A DNA stretch of 20,950 nt from Temnopleurus reevesii (GCA_036244855.1 BQKZ01004816.1:26641-47590); one strand, 5' to 3'. Shown: positions 8,598 to 17,190, counted from the first letter of the stretch. A program made the numbers and translations. Notes: generated by a model not told the origin, from the sequence alone.

Positions 8598-9315
8598 TGT
8601 ACACTATTTCAGTTTTGCACCTTCATCTAGTGGTACTAATATCCAGAAACAAGATCCAAAGTGCAAGAGTATTTAGCTCGAGCCAGGAAAGCAATAGATT
8701 TTTAATCACTTTGCACTATCAGTTCATCTTTTAGGGTCAACACTGCTTTGAGAGTTTCATGTATGCACTCGTGGATTTAGCTGACTTACTCTGACGTGTA
8801 AGTTATCATATTTGGTTTGCCAGGTTCACAATAAAATCTGGTTCAACAATCGCACCCTCATCTAGCGGAACTTGACAAGATCTAGAATGCAGGAGTAAGT
8901 TATACTATTTAGCTTGCAAAGATCCCAATAATATCTTCTTCTTGTTCAACAATCTTCCCAGGTTTTTGCGGCCTTTGCCATTCCACTGCTTGTACGTTAT
9001 TTCAGTTTCGCACCCTCATCTAGTGGAACTTCCCAATATCCAGAAATAAGATATGGGGTTCAGGAATACTTGGCTCCAGCGAGGAAATCGATTGATTCTT
9101 CGTCACTCTACACCATTGGTTCATCTTTTAAGGTCAACTTGCTTTGAGTGTTTCATGTTTGCACTCCTGGACTATACAGTGTATTTTTTGAGTTGTTTGA
9201 AGTGTTTTATTAGCTTGGTGATAATAGATTCTTAATCACCTTGCACTATCACTTCATCTTTTGGGGTCAACGCTGCTTTGAGTGTTTCATGTATGCACTC
9301 CTCGATTTAACTGTA
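8598..9315 (+). repeat. Direct repeat family, four full or partial copies
   Basis: Copies at about 8598-8785, 8850-8895 (short), 8991-9178 and 9219-9315 (partial) share blocks such as GCACCCTCATCTAGTGGAAC, TTCATCTTTTAGGGTCAAC and GCTTTGAGTGTTTCATGT. The order of blocks is the same in each, so these are head-to-tail duplications with later deletion and divergence. No coding potential is apparent and the family is not identified. Confidence 0.75.
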
Positions 9316-9460
9316 GATTTAACTGTAGTAAGAAATACCTTGGTAGGATGATGGTTAAACAATGACATTAGAAATTTGGTTTAAAAAATGAGTTAAAAAT
9401 AGGCTTCAAAATTTGCTTGTAACGTATTTAAATATTTTTAAACAAATTTCTTAGGGAAAA
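9316..9460. other. AT-rich spacer left of the retro-insertion
   Basis: No feature recognised. It ends at the left target-site copy of the RNA-derived insertion. Confidence 0.4.
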
Positions 9461-9487
9461 ATGATGACTTTTTTTTTTTTTTTTTTT

Positions 9488-9908
9488 AAAGGAACGTATG
9501 TGCGGTTAGGGACTGTCCAACATTGCGGACCACATAATGCGTACTGGTATCGGTCATTGCAATAGAGGGGAGAAGAGCATCATCTCAACACAGTTGAGTG
9601 ATGGAAAAGAATACGAAATTCGTAATAGTTTAAGACGCCGAAGTAACATCTTGTAATATGCAAAATTGTGTGTTGCAGCAATAAATAGGCAACTTCAGTC
9701 TTCTTGACATAATGGAGTAATTATATCATACCATTGCATTCTGTTTCAGAGTCCCAATAAATTAATGTACTAGTATTTACATCACACACATAGCAATAAA
9801 GTGGAAGGAATGGATAAGAAAGTGGAATACTGTTAAAACTTAATACTAAATAAAGACTTTGTGGAAGTGGAGAATTGCACTTGCGGAGCACACTACACGA
9901 GCAGCTAA
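9488..9908 (-). other. Trailer (3' UTR) of the retroposed ORF
   Basis: About 420 nt between the stop codon and the poly(A) tract. No open frame of note and no canonical polyadenylation hexamer on the minus strand. The lack of a hexamer is mildly against an ordinary host mRNA. Confidence 0.5.
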
Positions 9909-10784
9909 CTACTTGCTCTTGCTTCGCTTCGAGGTTGTGGCCCTCTCCTTGGCTCGCCTCTTCGTAGCTGTTCGCTCTTTCTCCCTTTGAGGTCTCGCTT
10001 CCGGAGTGACTTCCTCTTCTTCCTGCTCGTCAGACTCCTCCCCATCTGCTGCATCCTGCTGAGAGTCGGAGGAAGTGTCAGTGCCATTTGAAGATACAGA
10101 GAACGCTAAAGGTACACCAAAGGCTTCGGCAACCTCCCTGGCGGTTCTCGTTGTCATAACTTCAAAACCAGCCACGAGCTTGTCCATACCAACGCTAGAC
10201 ATAGTGGCTTGCTTCGATTTGAGAGAGGTAAGACGTGACTCGAACTCCCCGTCATAATCTTGGTACGACTGCACTTTCTCCGCGGTGAAGTGAGGAGACT
10301 CTGTAAGAGTACTTTTGGGCATAACAATCCTCAAGAAAGTGCCAATTCTGCCTAGCATAGATTCGGCTATGCTCTCGTCGGCCTCCTTTCTAGGCTGCTT
10401 AGTGAGGAACTGGGCCCCAACATGGTAGGCTGCCCTTTCTGAGCTGATCCGTTTGTAGGGTTTCACGATGTCTCTTATGGTCAACGCATCCAGGGTGACG
10501 GCATAATACATAGAAGACACAAGACGCGAGGCACCAGCGTACGCGTTAGCTATCTTGTGAGTCCCTGCAGGAAACCCACTGAAGCGCAGCTTTGCGTCAT
10601 CTGAGAGCTTCAGTTCGTATGCAGAGTCGAATACTTTACTGCTATCTGCAATTCCTTGGATTCCAGCCACCTGTAGGACTATGCGGGTAGACGCCCAATG
10701 TCCAATAGTATGGAACATCTTAGACGTTACTTCGACATCCACGTCTTCAAACAACACTGAGGAAACCCTGGGATACCCGACCAT
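9909..10784 (-). CDS. Unrecognised 291-residue protein with acidic then basic tail
   Basis: A complete open frame from ATG (10784) to TAG (9909), with an in-frame stop upstream of the start and no Met before it, so the start is well placed. Residues 1 to about 230 look like a globular domain of mixed alpha/beta character with no signal peptide or membrane segment. Residues 236-258 are Ser/Asp/Glu-rich with a run of acidic residues. Residues 264-291 are rich in Lys, Arg, Ser and Thr, resembling a nuclear-localisation or nucleic-acid-binding tail. No Cys residues are present. I do not recognise the family. Because it sits inside a poly(A)-tailed insertion, it is either a captured RNA-virus gene (a nucleocapsid-like protein would fit the size and tail, but I have no motif for that) or a processed copy of a host mRNA. 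An intact frame suggests a recent insertion or selection. Confidence 0.7.
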   Translation of the reverse strand: MVGYPRVSSVLFEDVDVEVTSKMFHTIGHWASTRIVLQVAGIQGIADSSKVFDSAYELKLSDDAKLRFSGFPAGTHKIANAYAGASRLVSSMYYAVTLDALTIRDIVKPYKRISSERAAYHVGAQFLTKQPRKEADESIAESMLGRIGTFLRIVMPKSTLTESPHFTAEKVQSYQDYDGEFESRLTSLKSKQATMSSVGMDKLVAGFEVMTTRTAREVAEAFGVPLAFSVSSNGTDTSSDSQQDAADGEESDEQEEEEVTPEARPQREKERTATKRRAKERATTSKRSKSK

Positions 10785-10822
10785 TCTCCCTTGGCCGATA
10801 TGATGGTTGCTTATGATGACTT

Positions 10823-10916
10823 ATTTTGATAAGTCTCATCATTATCAAGATGTTTTCTGACATGTTTTATGATTGTCCTATAGGGGTTTGCTGGATATCT
10901 GACACTGCAACGACAC
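10823..10916. other. Right flank of the insertion with short hairpin
   Basis: GACTTAT (10818-10824) pairs with ATAAGTC across TTTG, so the pre-insertion site was a small palindrome. No gene. Confidence 0.4.
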
Positions 10917-11291
10917 CTAAAAAACTAATTTATGTGGTGTTTTGTACTTTTTTAGCATGGGCTCTGTTTTCATGCCTACCCTTTTGAGAACGCCACTCCA
11001 CCTCAATGATTTCGGGGATTTAGTTTCAAACTTTCCGTGTTTAGTAAGAGGCTGGTTAAAACCTCGTTCAACCGCAGGTTCCTGAAACGCTTTTAAGAAT
11101 GCTGCCGTTTCTTTTAGGGCGATTTTGGTTGCATCTTCACCCGAGTCCACATTATCAAGGGAAGAGTGGCACCCAAAGAAGTGAATGTGGCTGATGCTCT
11201 CACCATTGGCCAGGGAATGGCACATAAATTCATGGGCAACTTGCCTAAGGGCTTCCATACACCAATCAATAGAGTTTATTTTACTTTGCAT
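10917..11291 (-). CDS. Unidentified 124-codon ORF in transposon-rich DNA
   Basis: Open frame from ATG (11291) to TAG (10917). The composition is that of a soluble protein, with segments such as HEFMCHSLANGESISHIHFF and a Lys-rich C-terminus. It lies just downstream of the CMC-like transposase remnant in the same orientation and may belong to another element in the cluster. I do not recognise a domain. It may be a fragment of a longer gene, as no upstream coding continuation was found in the same frame. Confidence 0.35.
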   Translation of the reverse strand: MQSKINSIDWCMEALRQVAHEFMCHSLANGESISHIHFFGCHSSLDNVDSGEDATKIALKETAAFLKAFQEPAVERGFNQPLTKHGKFETKSPKSLRWSGVLKRVGMKTEPMLKKYKTPHKLVF

Positions 11292-11323
11292 TAAATATCT
11301 TCAACAGTGTTTGAAACACATAC

Positions 11324-11883
11324 TTATGGGGCTAGAAAGTCTAATCTCTGTGGCCTTCCATCTATCAGAGACCTGGGCTTTCTGGCAAATTCTCTTGCAA
11401 TGAATCCCTTTAATGAAAGCAACCTCTCTGAAATATCACTGATTGTTTTCCCACTTTGCCTGCATCTGTATGATCCACTTTTCCACAACATAATCAATCG
11501 CTGAGTAATACCTAAACAGATAAGATTCATATAATGGAAACTGTGTTACTAAATTCAAAGGAACATGTATCCAAAAGGAGAGATCGTCCAGTTTGGTGGT
11601 GTTCATATGCCAGTTGGCAGAAAAGTTCATCCGTTCGTGGTGGCAAATCCGTCGATGGAAAAGTTACTCTAGAATGACAATACTCTCCACGTTGTGTGCA
11701 ACGCTCACAGCTATAGAAGCCCAAGTGTCCTTTAATCTGCTTGATAAAAGCCCTCGCTGGTGAATCATAATCAATTCTAGTTTCTCTCAATGAACAGATA
11801 TCCTGAATGATAGGTACCTTGTAGATTCGTTGGTTTAGATTTCCCATAAAAAAAGCTTGACGAGACATGTAGTTATGTGGCAT
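11324..11883 (-). pseudogene. CMC/Tnp2-like (EnSpm/CACTA-related) transposase remnant
   Basis: The frame from 11883 reads DYDSPARAFIKQIKGHLGF and YSCERCTQRGEY, a signature I associate with transposases of the CMC (CACTA/EnSpm, Tnp2-like) group in invertebrates: a conserved KGHLGFYSCERC block followed by a hydrophobic FPL-LVCLG-LW block. That second block is split between two frames: LVTQFPLYE in one (11436-11630) and LICLGITQRLIMLW through EFARKPRSL in another (11324-11530). At least two frameshifts are therefore present, and the element is dead. N- and C-terminal parts of the transposase were not found. Confidence 0.65.
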
Positions 11884-12175
11884 TCACGGAATTTGCTTCT
11901 GCGTTGTCCACATTGGATTGAATGGCACTGCCATAGTAACCCGTGAGCTTGTTTATCATCGGATCCGTTAGCTTGCCTTCACCTCTTCCACCAAGGGTGT
12001 ACTTATGCTTTGACTCATCTGATCTTGATTTCTGTAGAGCAGTTCCCATTATTTGTACTACATTATTGACGCATTCCTCTTTGGGTGGTAATTCAGATAG
12101 GCGTTCAAATTCGGCAGGTGATCTAACGTTTTTGTGTCCCCTTCTGAGATTGTAGCGGAATTTATATTTGTAGAT
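11873..12175 (-). pseudogene. Fragment of an invertebrate transposon-associated ORF (possibly Mutator-like)
   Basis: An open minus-strand frame with no early Met ends at TAA (11873-11875). It contains HKYTLGGRGEGKLTDPMINK followed by LTGYYGSAIQSNV. The KLTD-I-L-YYG-AI-N pattern is one I recall from multicopy transposon-linked proteins of invertebrates, where it precedes a Mutator-like or similar transposase region. Family assignment is tentative. It abuts the piggyBac remnant on its upstream side and the CMC-like remnant downstream, overlapping the latter by about ten bases. Confidence 0.4.
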
Positions 12176-12745
12176 TGACCAACGTCACATGATCTCCCCT
12201 GTTTTCAGTTGCATTCAATTGCTTTTGAAACTGTTTTCTGTTTGGGGCTACTTTACCACAAGCAAATGTTTTGTTTTTCAGAAGATCTCTATTAAAGGAG
12301 AGTAGGGCTCGTATAGAAGTTATCAAAATATATTTGATAACCTTGATTCAAAAGGGACAAACATAGCTCCATTACAAGTTCATACCATAAACCCTTGCCA
12401 GAGTGTTTCTTCTCCAATCCAATATAAACCTCAAAGTTTTATGTGTGGCAGTCTTAGAATCTGCTGCTACCCACAGTTTGTACCCCCATTTTGTCGGCTT
12501 TAGAGACATAAATTGTCTTCGTCCAGACCTTTCCTTAGAATGCACCATTCTTTCATCTACACACACCTGTTGGTCAGGTTAAAACAGCTCCATAAAAGTT
12601 TACCTAGAATGATCCAGGAAATTTTGAATTTCCTCGAGGCAGCCTTTGAATTCATCTTCCTTTGCAGGATCAACGATATTTAGTCATGCTAATATGGATT
12701 GAAACCTTTGTCTGGACAAGATACTTCTTGGCTATTGAAGGTTTA
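12176..12745 (-). pseudogene. piggyBac transposase remnant, copy P1
   Basis: On the minus strand, pieces in order are: RQRFQSILA then stop TGA (12684-12686) then LNIVDPAKEDEFKGC; VCVDERMVHSKERSG and LKPTKWGYKLWVAADSK (12372-12570); LNQGYQIYFDNFYTSPTLL (about 12300-12350); and DLLKNKTFACGKVAPNRKQF to about 12180. These match the piggyBac DDE_Tnp_1_7 core. The Asp of AADSK and that of FDNFYTS occupy the positions of the first two catalytic Asp residues. The copy has an in-frame stop, two adjacent stops (TAA TAG) after TLL, and frame changes, and the third catalytic Asp region is absent. Confidence 0.8.
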
Positions 12746-12789
12746 AGAGATCAGATTTCTTCAAAAAACCTATTCACAGTTCTCCGTTC

Positions 12790-13460
12790 ATGCATGCCCA
12801 TGTAGATAAGGATAGCAATAAACAGATAAAGCTCCTCCAGAGTTACAGTGTAGGTTGAAGTAGGCAGACTCTTCTCCAAATCGCTGGGCCCACATGAATT
12901 TGCACTGGTACTCTCCGATCAAGGCACGGTTTGTTAGCCCTCGCCTAGCCTTTAACTTGTCCTTGGCGTTGGACCACATGGCCTCTACCCGATTGGTTTT
13001 CACTTGATTGGCTGGGTCAATGAAGTGCAACGTATGATTTACAGTTCCGTGCTTAAAATCCATATTTCCAAGCTGGTGGTATGCTGCCCACATGTCACTC
13101 CACACTATCGAGCCGGGATCCACTCATTACTGGATGATCGAGAGGAGGGTAGCAGCATACTTTTGTGGAACTCGCACCAAGAAATACTTCTATCGAGCTT
13201 ACTCTTACCCTCCCATCACCCACACCTCCTCTCTTGCTCGACCCACATTGTTATTTCGCCGGCAAAAGAGAGACTCGTCTATCTCTACGATGACGCCAAG
13301 GCCACCAATTTGCTCTGGGTGGTTGCCAAAGTAGTCAACTGCCACATCTCTGCAGAACTGTTTCCAATCTACTGTCGTTTGCTCCCTTATCCCAAACTCC
13401 TTCATGATGTTTACTTTGGAAAGCCCTCTCGCTGAACTTAAGCTCGGCGTCCACTCGCAC
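12790..13460 (-). pseudogene. Merlin (ISXO2-like) transposase remnant, copy M1
   Basis: The N-terminal part (13460-13209) reads GLSKVNIMKEFGIREQTTVD then VDYFGNHPEQIGG and VIVEIDESLFCRR to WVMGG. This is followed in frame by TAA GAG TAA and a further TAG, then the second part: RDAATLLPI, MDPGSIVWSDMWAAY, TVNHTLHFIDPANQVKTNRV, EAMWS and a tail KFMWAQRFGEESAYFN. D-D-E positions are visible as VEID, WSD and RVE. The zinc-ribbon N-terminus is missing because the copy is fused at about 13460 to the truncated end of copy M2. Confidence 0.85.
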
Positions 13461-14273
13461 AGGTACTCTCCGATCAAGGCGCGGTTTCTTGGCCCTCGCC
13501 CGGCCTTAAACTTGTCCCTGGCATTGGACCACATGTCCTCCACCCGATTGGTCGTCACTTGAGTGGCTGGGTCAATAAAGTGCAATGTATGATTTACAGT
13601 TGCGTGCTTAAAGTCCATTTCCAAGCTGGTGGTAAGCTGCCCACATGTCACTCCACACTATCGAGCCGGGATCCACCCATTGCTGGATGATCGGGAGGAG
13701 GGTAGCAGCATCCCTTCGTGGTACTCGCACCAAGAAACCCTTCTTGCGAGCTTACTCTTACCCTCCCATCACCCACACCTCCTCTCTGGCTCGACCCACA
13801 TTGTTCTTTCGCCGGCAAAAGAGAGACTCATCTATCTCTACGATGACGCCAAGGCCACCAATTTGCTCTGGGTGGTTGCCAAAGTAGTCAACCGCCACAT
13901 CTCTGCAGAACTGTTTCCAGTCTACTGTCGTGTGCTCCCTTATTCCAAACTCCTTCATGATGTTGACTTTGGAAAGCCCTCTCGCTAAACTGACGCTCGA
14001 CGTCCACTCGTAAGTCAGGCCCAATATTTGCCACAGCTCGAGGTGGGACTTCTCAAAGAAATTATGCTTCCTGATGATTTTGATAATAACCTTTCGGCAA
14101 TTTCCATTAAGGCATCTCCATGTTGTCTTGTCCACCGCTCTCTTTCGAACTTGAGGGATGCCTTGAGAGCCACAGTTGGTACAATCCATCTCATAAGCAA
14201 GAAGACCATACCGTCTAGGCCAGGCACTCGTGTCATCCAGGTGGTACTTGAAGCGAGCCCCAATCTCAGTGAG
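13461..14273 (-). pseudogene. Merlin (ISXO2-like) transposase remnant, copy M2 (most complete N-terminus)
   Basis: An open frame starts about 14273 with SISLTEIGARFKYHLDD, then MDCTNCG and WRCLNGNCRK, a CxxC-CxxxxC zinc ribbon typical of IS1595/Merlin transposases, then FFEKSHLELWQILGLTYEW and EIDESLFCRRKNNVGRAREE. After WVMGG come TAA GAG TAA in frame, then ARKKGFLVRVPRRDAATLLP, QQWVDPGSIVWSDMW and TNRVEDMWSNARDKF. It ends abruptly at GEYLCE, where it is fused to the N-terminal part of copy M1. Apart from the internal stops and the missing tail it is well preserved. Confidence 0.87.
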
Positions 14274-14274
14274 A

Positions 14275-14440
14275 GAAATGGACGCGAACTAGTCTTGTCC
14301 TCAGCCTTTGGTGTTTCATCAGTGCCAAGGGTAAGATTTTATTCTGATGACAACGTCTCCACTTGTTTTGGGGTAAGCAGAAGTCTTTCATTGTTTTTGT
14401 CCACCGCTGTTTCGAACTTAAGGGATGCACAGAGAACCCT
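14275..14440 (-). pseudogene. Fragment of uncharacterised repeated ORF fused upstream of Merlin M2
   Basis: Encodes PLALMKHQRLRTR in one frame, or LTLGTDETPKAEDKT in the next, and is nearly identical to 18090-18200. It lies directly upstream of the Merlin N-terminus at both places, with the same junction sequence. The plus strand near 14438-14458 has a CCCTTAACCCTAAACCC stretch that resembles a telomere repeat but is too short to count. Confidence 0.6.
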
Positions 14441-14444
14441 TAAC

Positions 14445-14840
14445 CCTAAACCCTTGTCAGTGTTTCTTTTCCGATCCGATATAAACCTCAAAGTTGTATG
14501 TGTAGGTAATCTTGGAATCTGCTGCTACCCACAGTTTGTACCCCCATTTTGTCGGCTTTAGAGGCATAAATTGTCTCCGTCCAGACTTTCCCTTAGAATG
14601 CACCATTCTTTCATCTACACACACTTGTTGGTCAGATTGAAACAGCTCCATAAAAGCTTGCCTAAAATGATCCAGAAAATATTGAATTTTCCTCAGGCAG
14701 CCTTCGGATTCATCTTCCTTTGCAGGATCAACGATATTTAGTCATGCTAATATGGATTGAAACCTTTGTCTGGACATGATAGTTCTTGGCCATCGAAGGT
14801 TCAGGAGATCAGTTTTCTTGATCATTCTGTGGCTCTTAAA
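14445..14840 (-). pseudogene. piggyBac transposase remnant, copy P2
   Basis: Reads MSRQRFQSILA, the same TGA stop as in P1 (14742-14744), LNIVDPAKEDESEGC, FLDHFRQAFMELFQSDQQVC, then VDERMVHSKGKSG, LKPTKWGYKLWVAADSK and YTYNFEVYIGSEKKH. It covers the N-terminal half of the core, with the first catalytic Asp in AADSK. The frame is better preserved than in P1 between 14651 and 14457 and then stops. Downstream (minus sense) it joins the uncharacterised fragment at 14440. Confidence 0.8.
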
Positions 14841-14869
14841 AGAGCCGTTGTAAGCCAGATTGAACATTA

Positions 14870-14993
14870 CAAAGGGTAGAGTTCAGAGGCAATCTGATTC
14901 CATAGGTTGAAGAAGGCAGACTCCCCTCCAAATCGCTTGGCCCACATGAATTTGCACAGGTACTCTCCGATCAAGGTGCGGTTTCTTGGCCCT
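14870..14993 (-). pseudogene. Merlin transposase C-terminal tail, isolated
   Basis: Plus-strand sequence matches the tail region of M1 and M3. The minus strand reads LIGEYLCKFMWAKRFGGES then AFFNLWNQIAS. The rest of this Merlin copy has been replaced by the protease-like fragment immediately upstream in minus sense, with the junction at about 14993. Confidence 0.75.
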
Positions 14994-15673
14994 CAACTGT
15001 TCCCAAGTTCCCAACTGTTTATGTGCACTGGTGATTGTCTACTAGAAATATATTCTAACTGCCCATGACCTTTCATTGTTTCATTTTTACCTGAAAATGC
15101 TTTCACACATACCGTCGTGACTTCATACTCTGTGTCATGTGTGCATGCCATAGTTCTTGCCAGCCTCATACAATGTTTGTGGACACCTTGCCAACTTAGT
15201 GTTCTCATTAATACACTGCAGCCATCTTCACTGACTAGTCCACCACGGATCCTTGAATGAGAATCAAAGATGTAGAAACAATTGTTACCACATATGACAG
15301 CAAAAGTATTTCCATTAAATGTTACAAAATATCCACTTGACTCTTTATTAAGTTCTTGTTGAAGAGCATGCATCAATGACATTGACAAAGATTCTTCTAG
15401 CATTGCTTTACTCTCTTCCAATAATCCAGGTATTGGTTCATGCTGTGTTATCTCAAACAATTCATCATATGCCTCATAATGTTCAAGCAGATCAGAAATT
15501 AATAAATAATCTGCATGTGAAACATGTTGTCTGTTGTAACGATACATTTCGTCACCAATAATTAGAATCTTTTCTAAATCCTTGCAGTTCCAATTCTCGG
15601 CATTTTTCACTTTGCTGTATAATAGGGAAGATAATGAATTAGCAACACGTTGTTTTCCTGCTGTCTGCCTGTC
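14994..15673 (-). pseudogene. Transposon-type cysteine protease (UL36-USP/OTU-like fold) fragment
   Basis: Open frame of about 205 codons from 15610, extendable upstream to about 15673 without a stop. Blocks match a cysteine-protease domain that I recall from invertebrate helicase and transposon proteins: AGKQRVANSLSSLLYS, NWNCKDLEKILIIGDEMY, HADYLLISDL, GYFVTFNGNTFAVICG and NCFYIFDSHSRIRGG, then DGCSVLM. The FDSHS block carries the Asp-x-His pair of this protease type. The block that normally holds the nucleophile (Q-C-V-A-N-S-L in my recollection) reads QRVANSL here, with CGT at 15649-15647, one transition away from a Cys codon. A stop lies just upstream in the same frame, so the gene is truncated. 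It is fused downstream to a Merlin tail. Confidence 0.6.
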
Positions 15674-15750
15674 TGCTCTCCTACTTCATGACCTCTGTAA
15701 GGATCAATCTTGACTTTGGGGTCATCAACAAAATTCTGTCGCGAATTTTG

Positions 15751-16140
15751 TCATCTTTTACGTTTTCGTTTACAAACAAGCGAAAGAACTTGGGCCCGTC
15801 CGTGGGCACATTGCCCACTGAAGCTGCCATCGTCAGCAACACGGCTTCTCGATCGTTCATCAGCTTTCCCCACCACCATTACGACACCTTGAATCACAAC
15901 CTCGCCCTTGGAATTAAGCCTCCTCACAAACTTCTCGGCCACAACACACTTCATTACCCTCTCAAGAACTATGATGGGGCTCGCTTGTATTACGGATAAA
16001 AGATCAAACCGAAACACTTCTAAAAATTCAACAAAAATGAGAGTTATTGCGAGCCTAAGTAACAGAGCGATGGAAACAACGAATATGGGAAACGCGTGTA
16101 AGGTGATAACAATACACTTGAGCAAGATAGCTAACTCCAC
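15751..16140 (-). CDS. Hypothetical 129-codon ORF with hydrophobic N-terminus
   Basis: Starts with about 40 mostly hydrophobic residues, including IFVVSIALLLRLAITLIFV, which could be a signal anchor or transmembrane pair. A short charged segment with VVAEKFVRRL and a C-terminus ending in KRKRKR follow. It lies upstream of the protease fragment in the same orientation and may be part of the same dead element in another frame. No family recognised; it may be a chance frame. Confidence 0.25.
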   Translation of the reverse strand: MELAILLKCIVITLHAFPIFVVSIALLLRLAITLIFVEFLEVFRFDLLSVIQASPIIVLERVMKCVVAEKFVRRLNSKGEVVIQGVVMVVGKADERSRSRVADDGSFSGQCAHGRAQVLSLVCKRKRKR

Positions 16141-16399
16141 TGATGAACAACATACTTTTAGATGCTCTGCAATGAAACACCAAATTTCTTCAAATTTTTC
16201 ATTAGCAATTCAGAATCTAATTATTTGGAAGCATATAACTCATATATAACTCAAAATGCGGTCGGTCCTTGAATTACACCCAGCAAATACATTGCTGATA
16301 AATGATCCTTAACATCGATTTCCAATTAGCCATGATTTTTGTACTACACTAATTACTGCCAGTAACCCATCTTGCGCTAGTTCGCGCCGTTTTCAGTGG
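16141..16399. other. Spacer with no recognised feature
   Basis: AT-rich sequence between the protease-side material and Merlin copy M3. Similarity to the copy near 14880 begins at about AATCTGATTC (16401). Confidence 0.4.
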
Positions 16400-17190
16400 A
16401 AATCTGATTCGATAGGTTTAAGAAGGCAGACTCCCCTCCAAATCGCTTAGTCTACATGAACTCGCACAGGTACTCTCCGATCAAGGCGCAGTTTGTTGGA
16501 TCTTGCCCGGCCTTAAACTTGTCCTTGGCCCTGGACCACATGGCCTCTACCCGATTGGTTTTCACTTGAGTGGCTGGGTCAATGAAGTGCAACGTATGAT
16601 TTACAGTTGCATGCTTAAAGCCCTTTTCCAAGCAAGTGGTATGCCGCCCACATGTCACTCCACACTATCGAGCCGGCATCCACCCATTACTGGATGATCG
16701 AGAGGAGGGTAGCAGCATCCCTTCGTGGTACTCGCACCAAGAAACCCTTCTTCCGAGCTTGCTCTTACCCTCCCATCACCCACACCTCCTCTCTGGCTCG
16801 ACCCACATTGTTCTTTCGCCGGCAAAAGAGAGACTCATCTATCTCTACGATGACGCCAAGGCCACCAATTTGCTCTGGGTGGTTGTCAAAGTAGTCAACC
16901 GCCACATCTCTGCAGAACTGTTTCCAGTCTACTGTCGTTTGCTCCCTTATCCCAAACTCCTTCATGATGTTGACTTTGGAAAGCCTTCTCGCTGAACTGA
17001 CGCTTAGCGTCCACTCGTACGTCAGGCTCAATATTTGCCACAGTTGGAGGTGGGACTTCTCAAAGCAACTGCGCTTCCTGATGATGATTACCTTTTTCCA
17101 TAAAGGCGTCTCCATGTTGTCTTGTCCAGCGTTGTGTTTTGAACTTGCGGGATGCACGGATAGCCACAGTTAGTACAATCCTGAAAGTTG
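16400..17190 (-). pseudogene. Merlin transposase remnant, copy M3
   Basis: The N-terminal part is split by frameshift: DCTNCGYPCIPQV and TTWRRLYGKR in one frame, FEKSHLQLWQILSLTYEW through VIVEIDESLFCRRKNNVGR in another. After WVMGG the copy has TAA GAG CAA, that is one of the two stops seen in M1 and M2. The second part reads VNHTLHFIDPATQVKTNRVE and AMWSRAKDKF, and the tail LCEFM is followed by a TAG. At its upstream end it is fused to the truncated copy M4 within WSSAKDNF. Confidence 0.84.

Larger units (their letters stand above)
9461..10822 (-). mobile_element. RNA-derived (retroposed) insertion with poly(A) and target-site duplication
   Basis: ATGATGACTT occurs at 9461-9470 and again at 10813-10822, directly bordering the unit. 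Read on the minus strand the unit is: 28-nt leader (10812-10785), intronless ORF (10784-9909), trailer of about 420 nt, and a run of 19 A (plus-strand T run 9469-9487) that merges into the left direct repeat. This is the layout left by LINE-type target-primed reverse transcription of a polyadenylated RNA. The trailer has no AATAAA or ATTAAA near the poly(A). GC content and CpG density inside the ORF are clearly higher than in the flanks, a sign of foreign origin. The direct repeats could be 8 bp if the two Ts belong to the poly(T) run. Confidence 0.75.

Noticed and set aside
13004..13435. Plus-strand open frames of 119-177 codons across 13.0-17.7 kb
   Set aside because: They are antisense shadows of the Merlin transposase remnants; the minus strand carries the conserved DDE motifs.
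14438..14458. Telomere-like CCCTTAACCCTAAACCC
   Set aside because: Fewer than three imperfect repeats, lying within a duplicated transposon joint.
15688..15999. 103-codon plus-strand open frame
   Set aside because: No recognised domain and antisense to the minus-strand material in the same interval; not better supported than chance.
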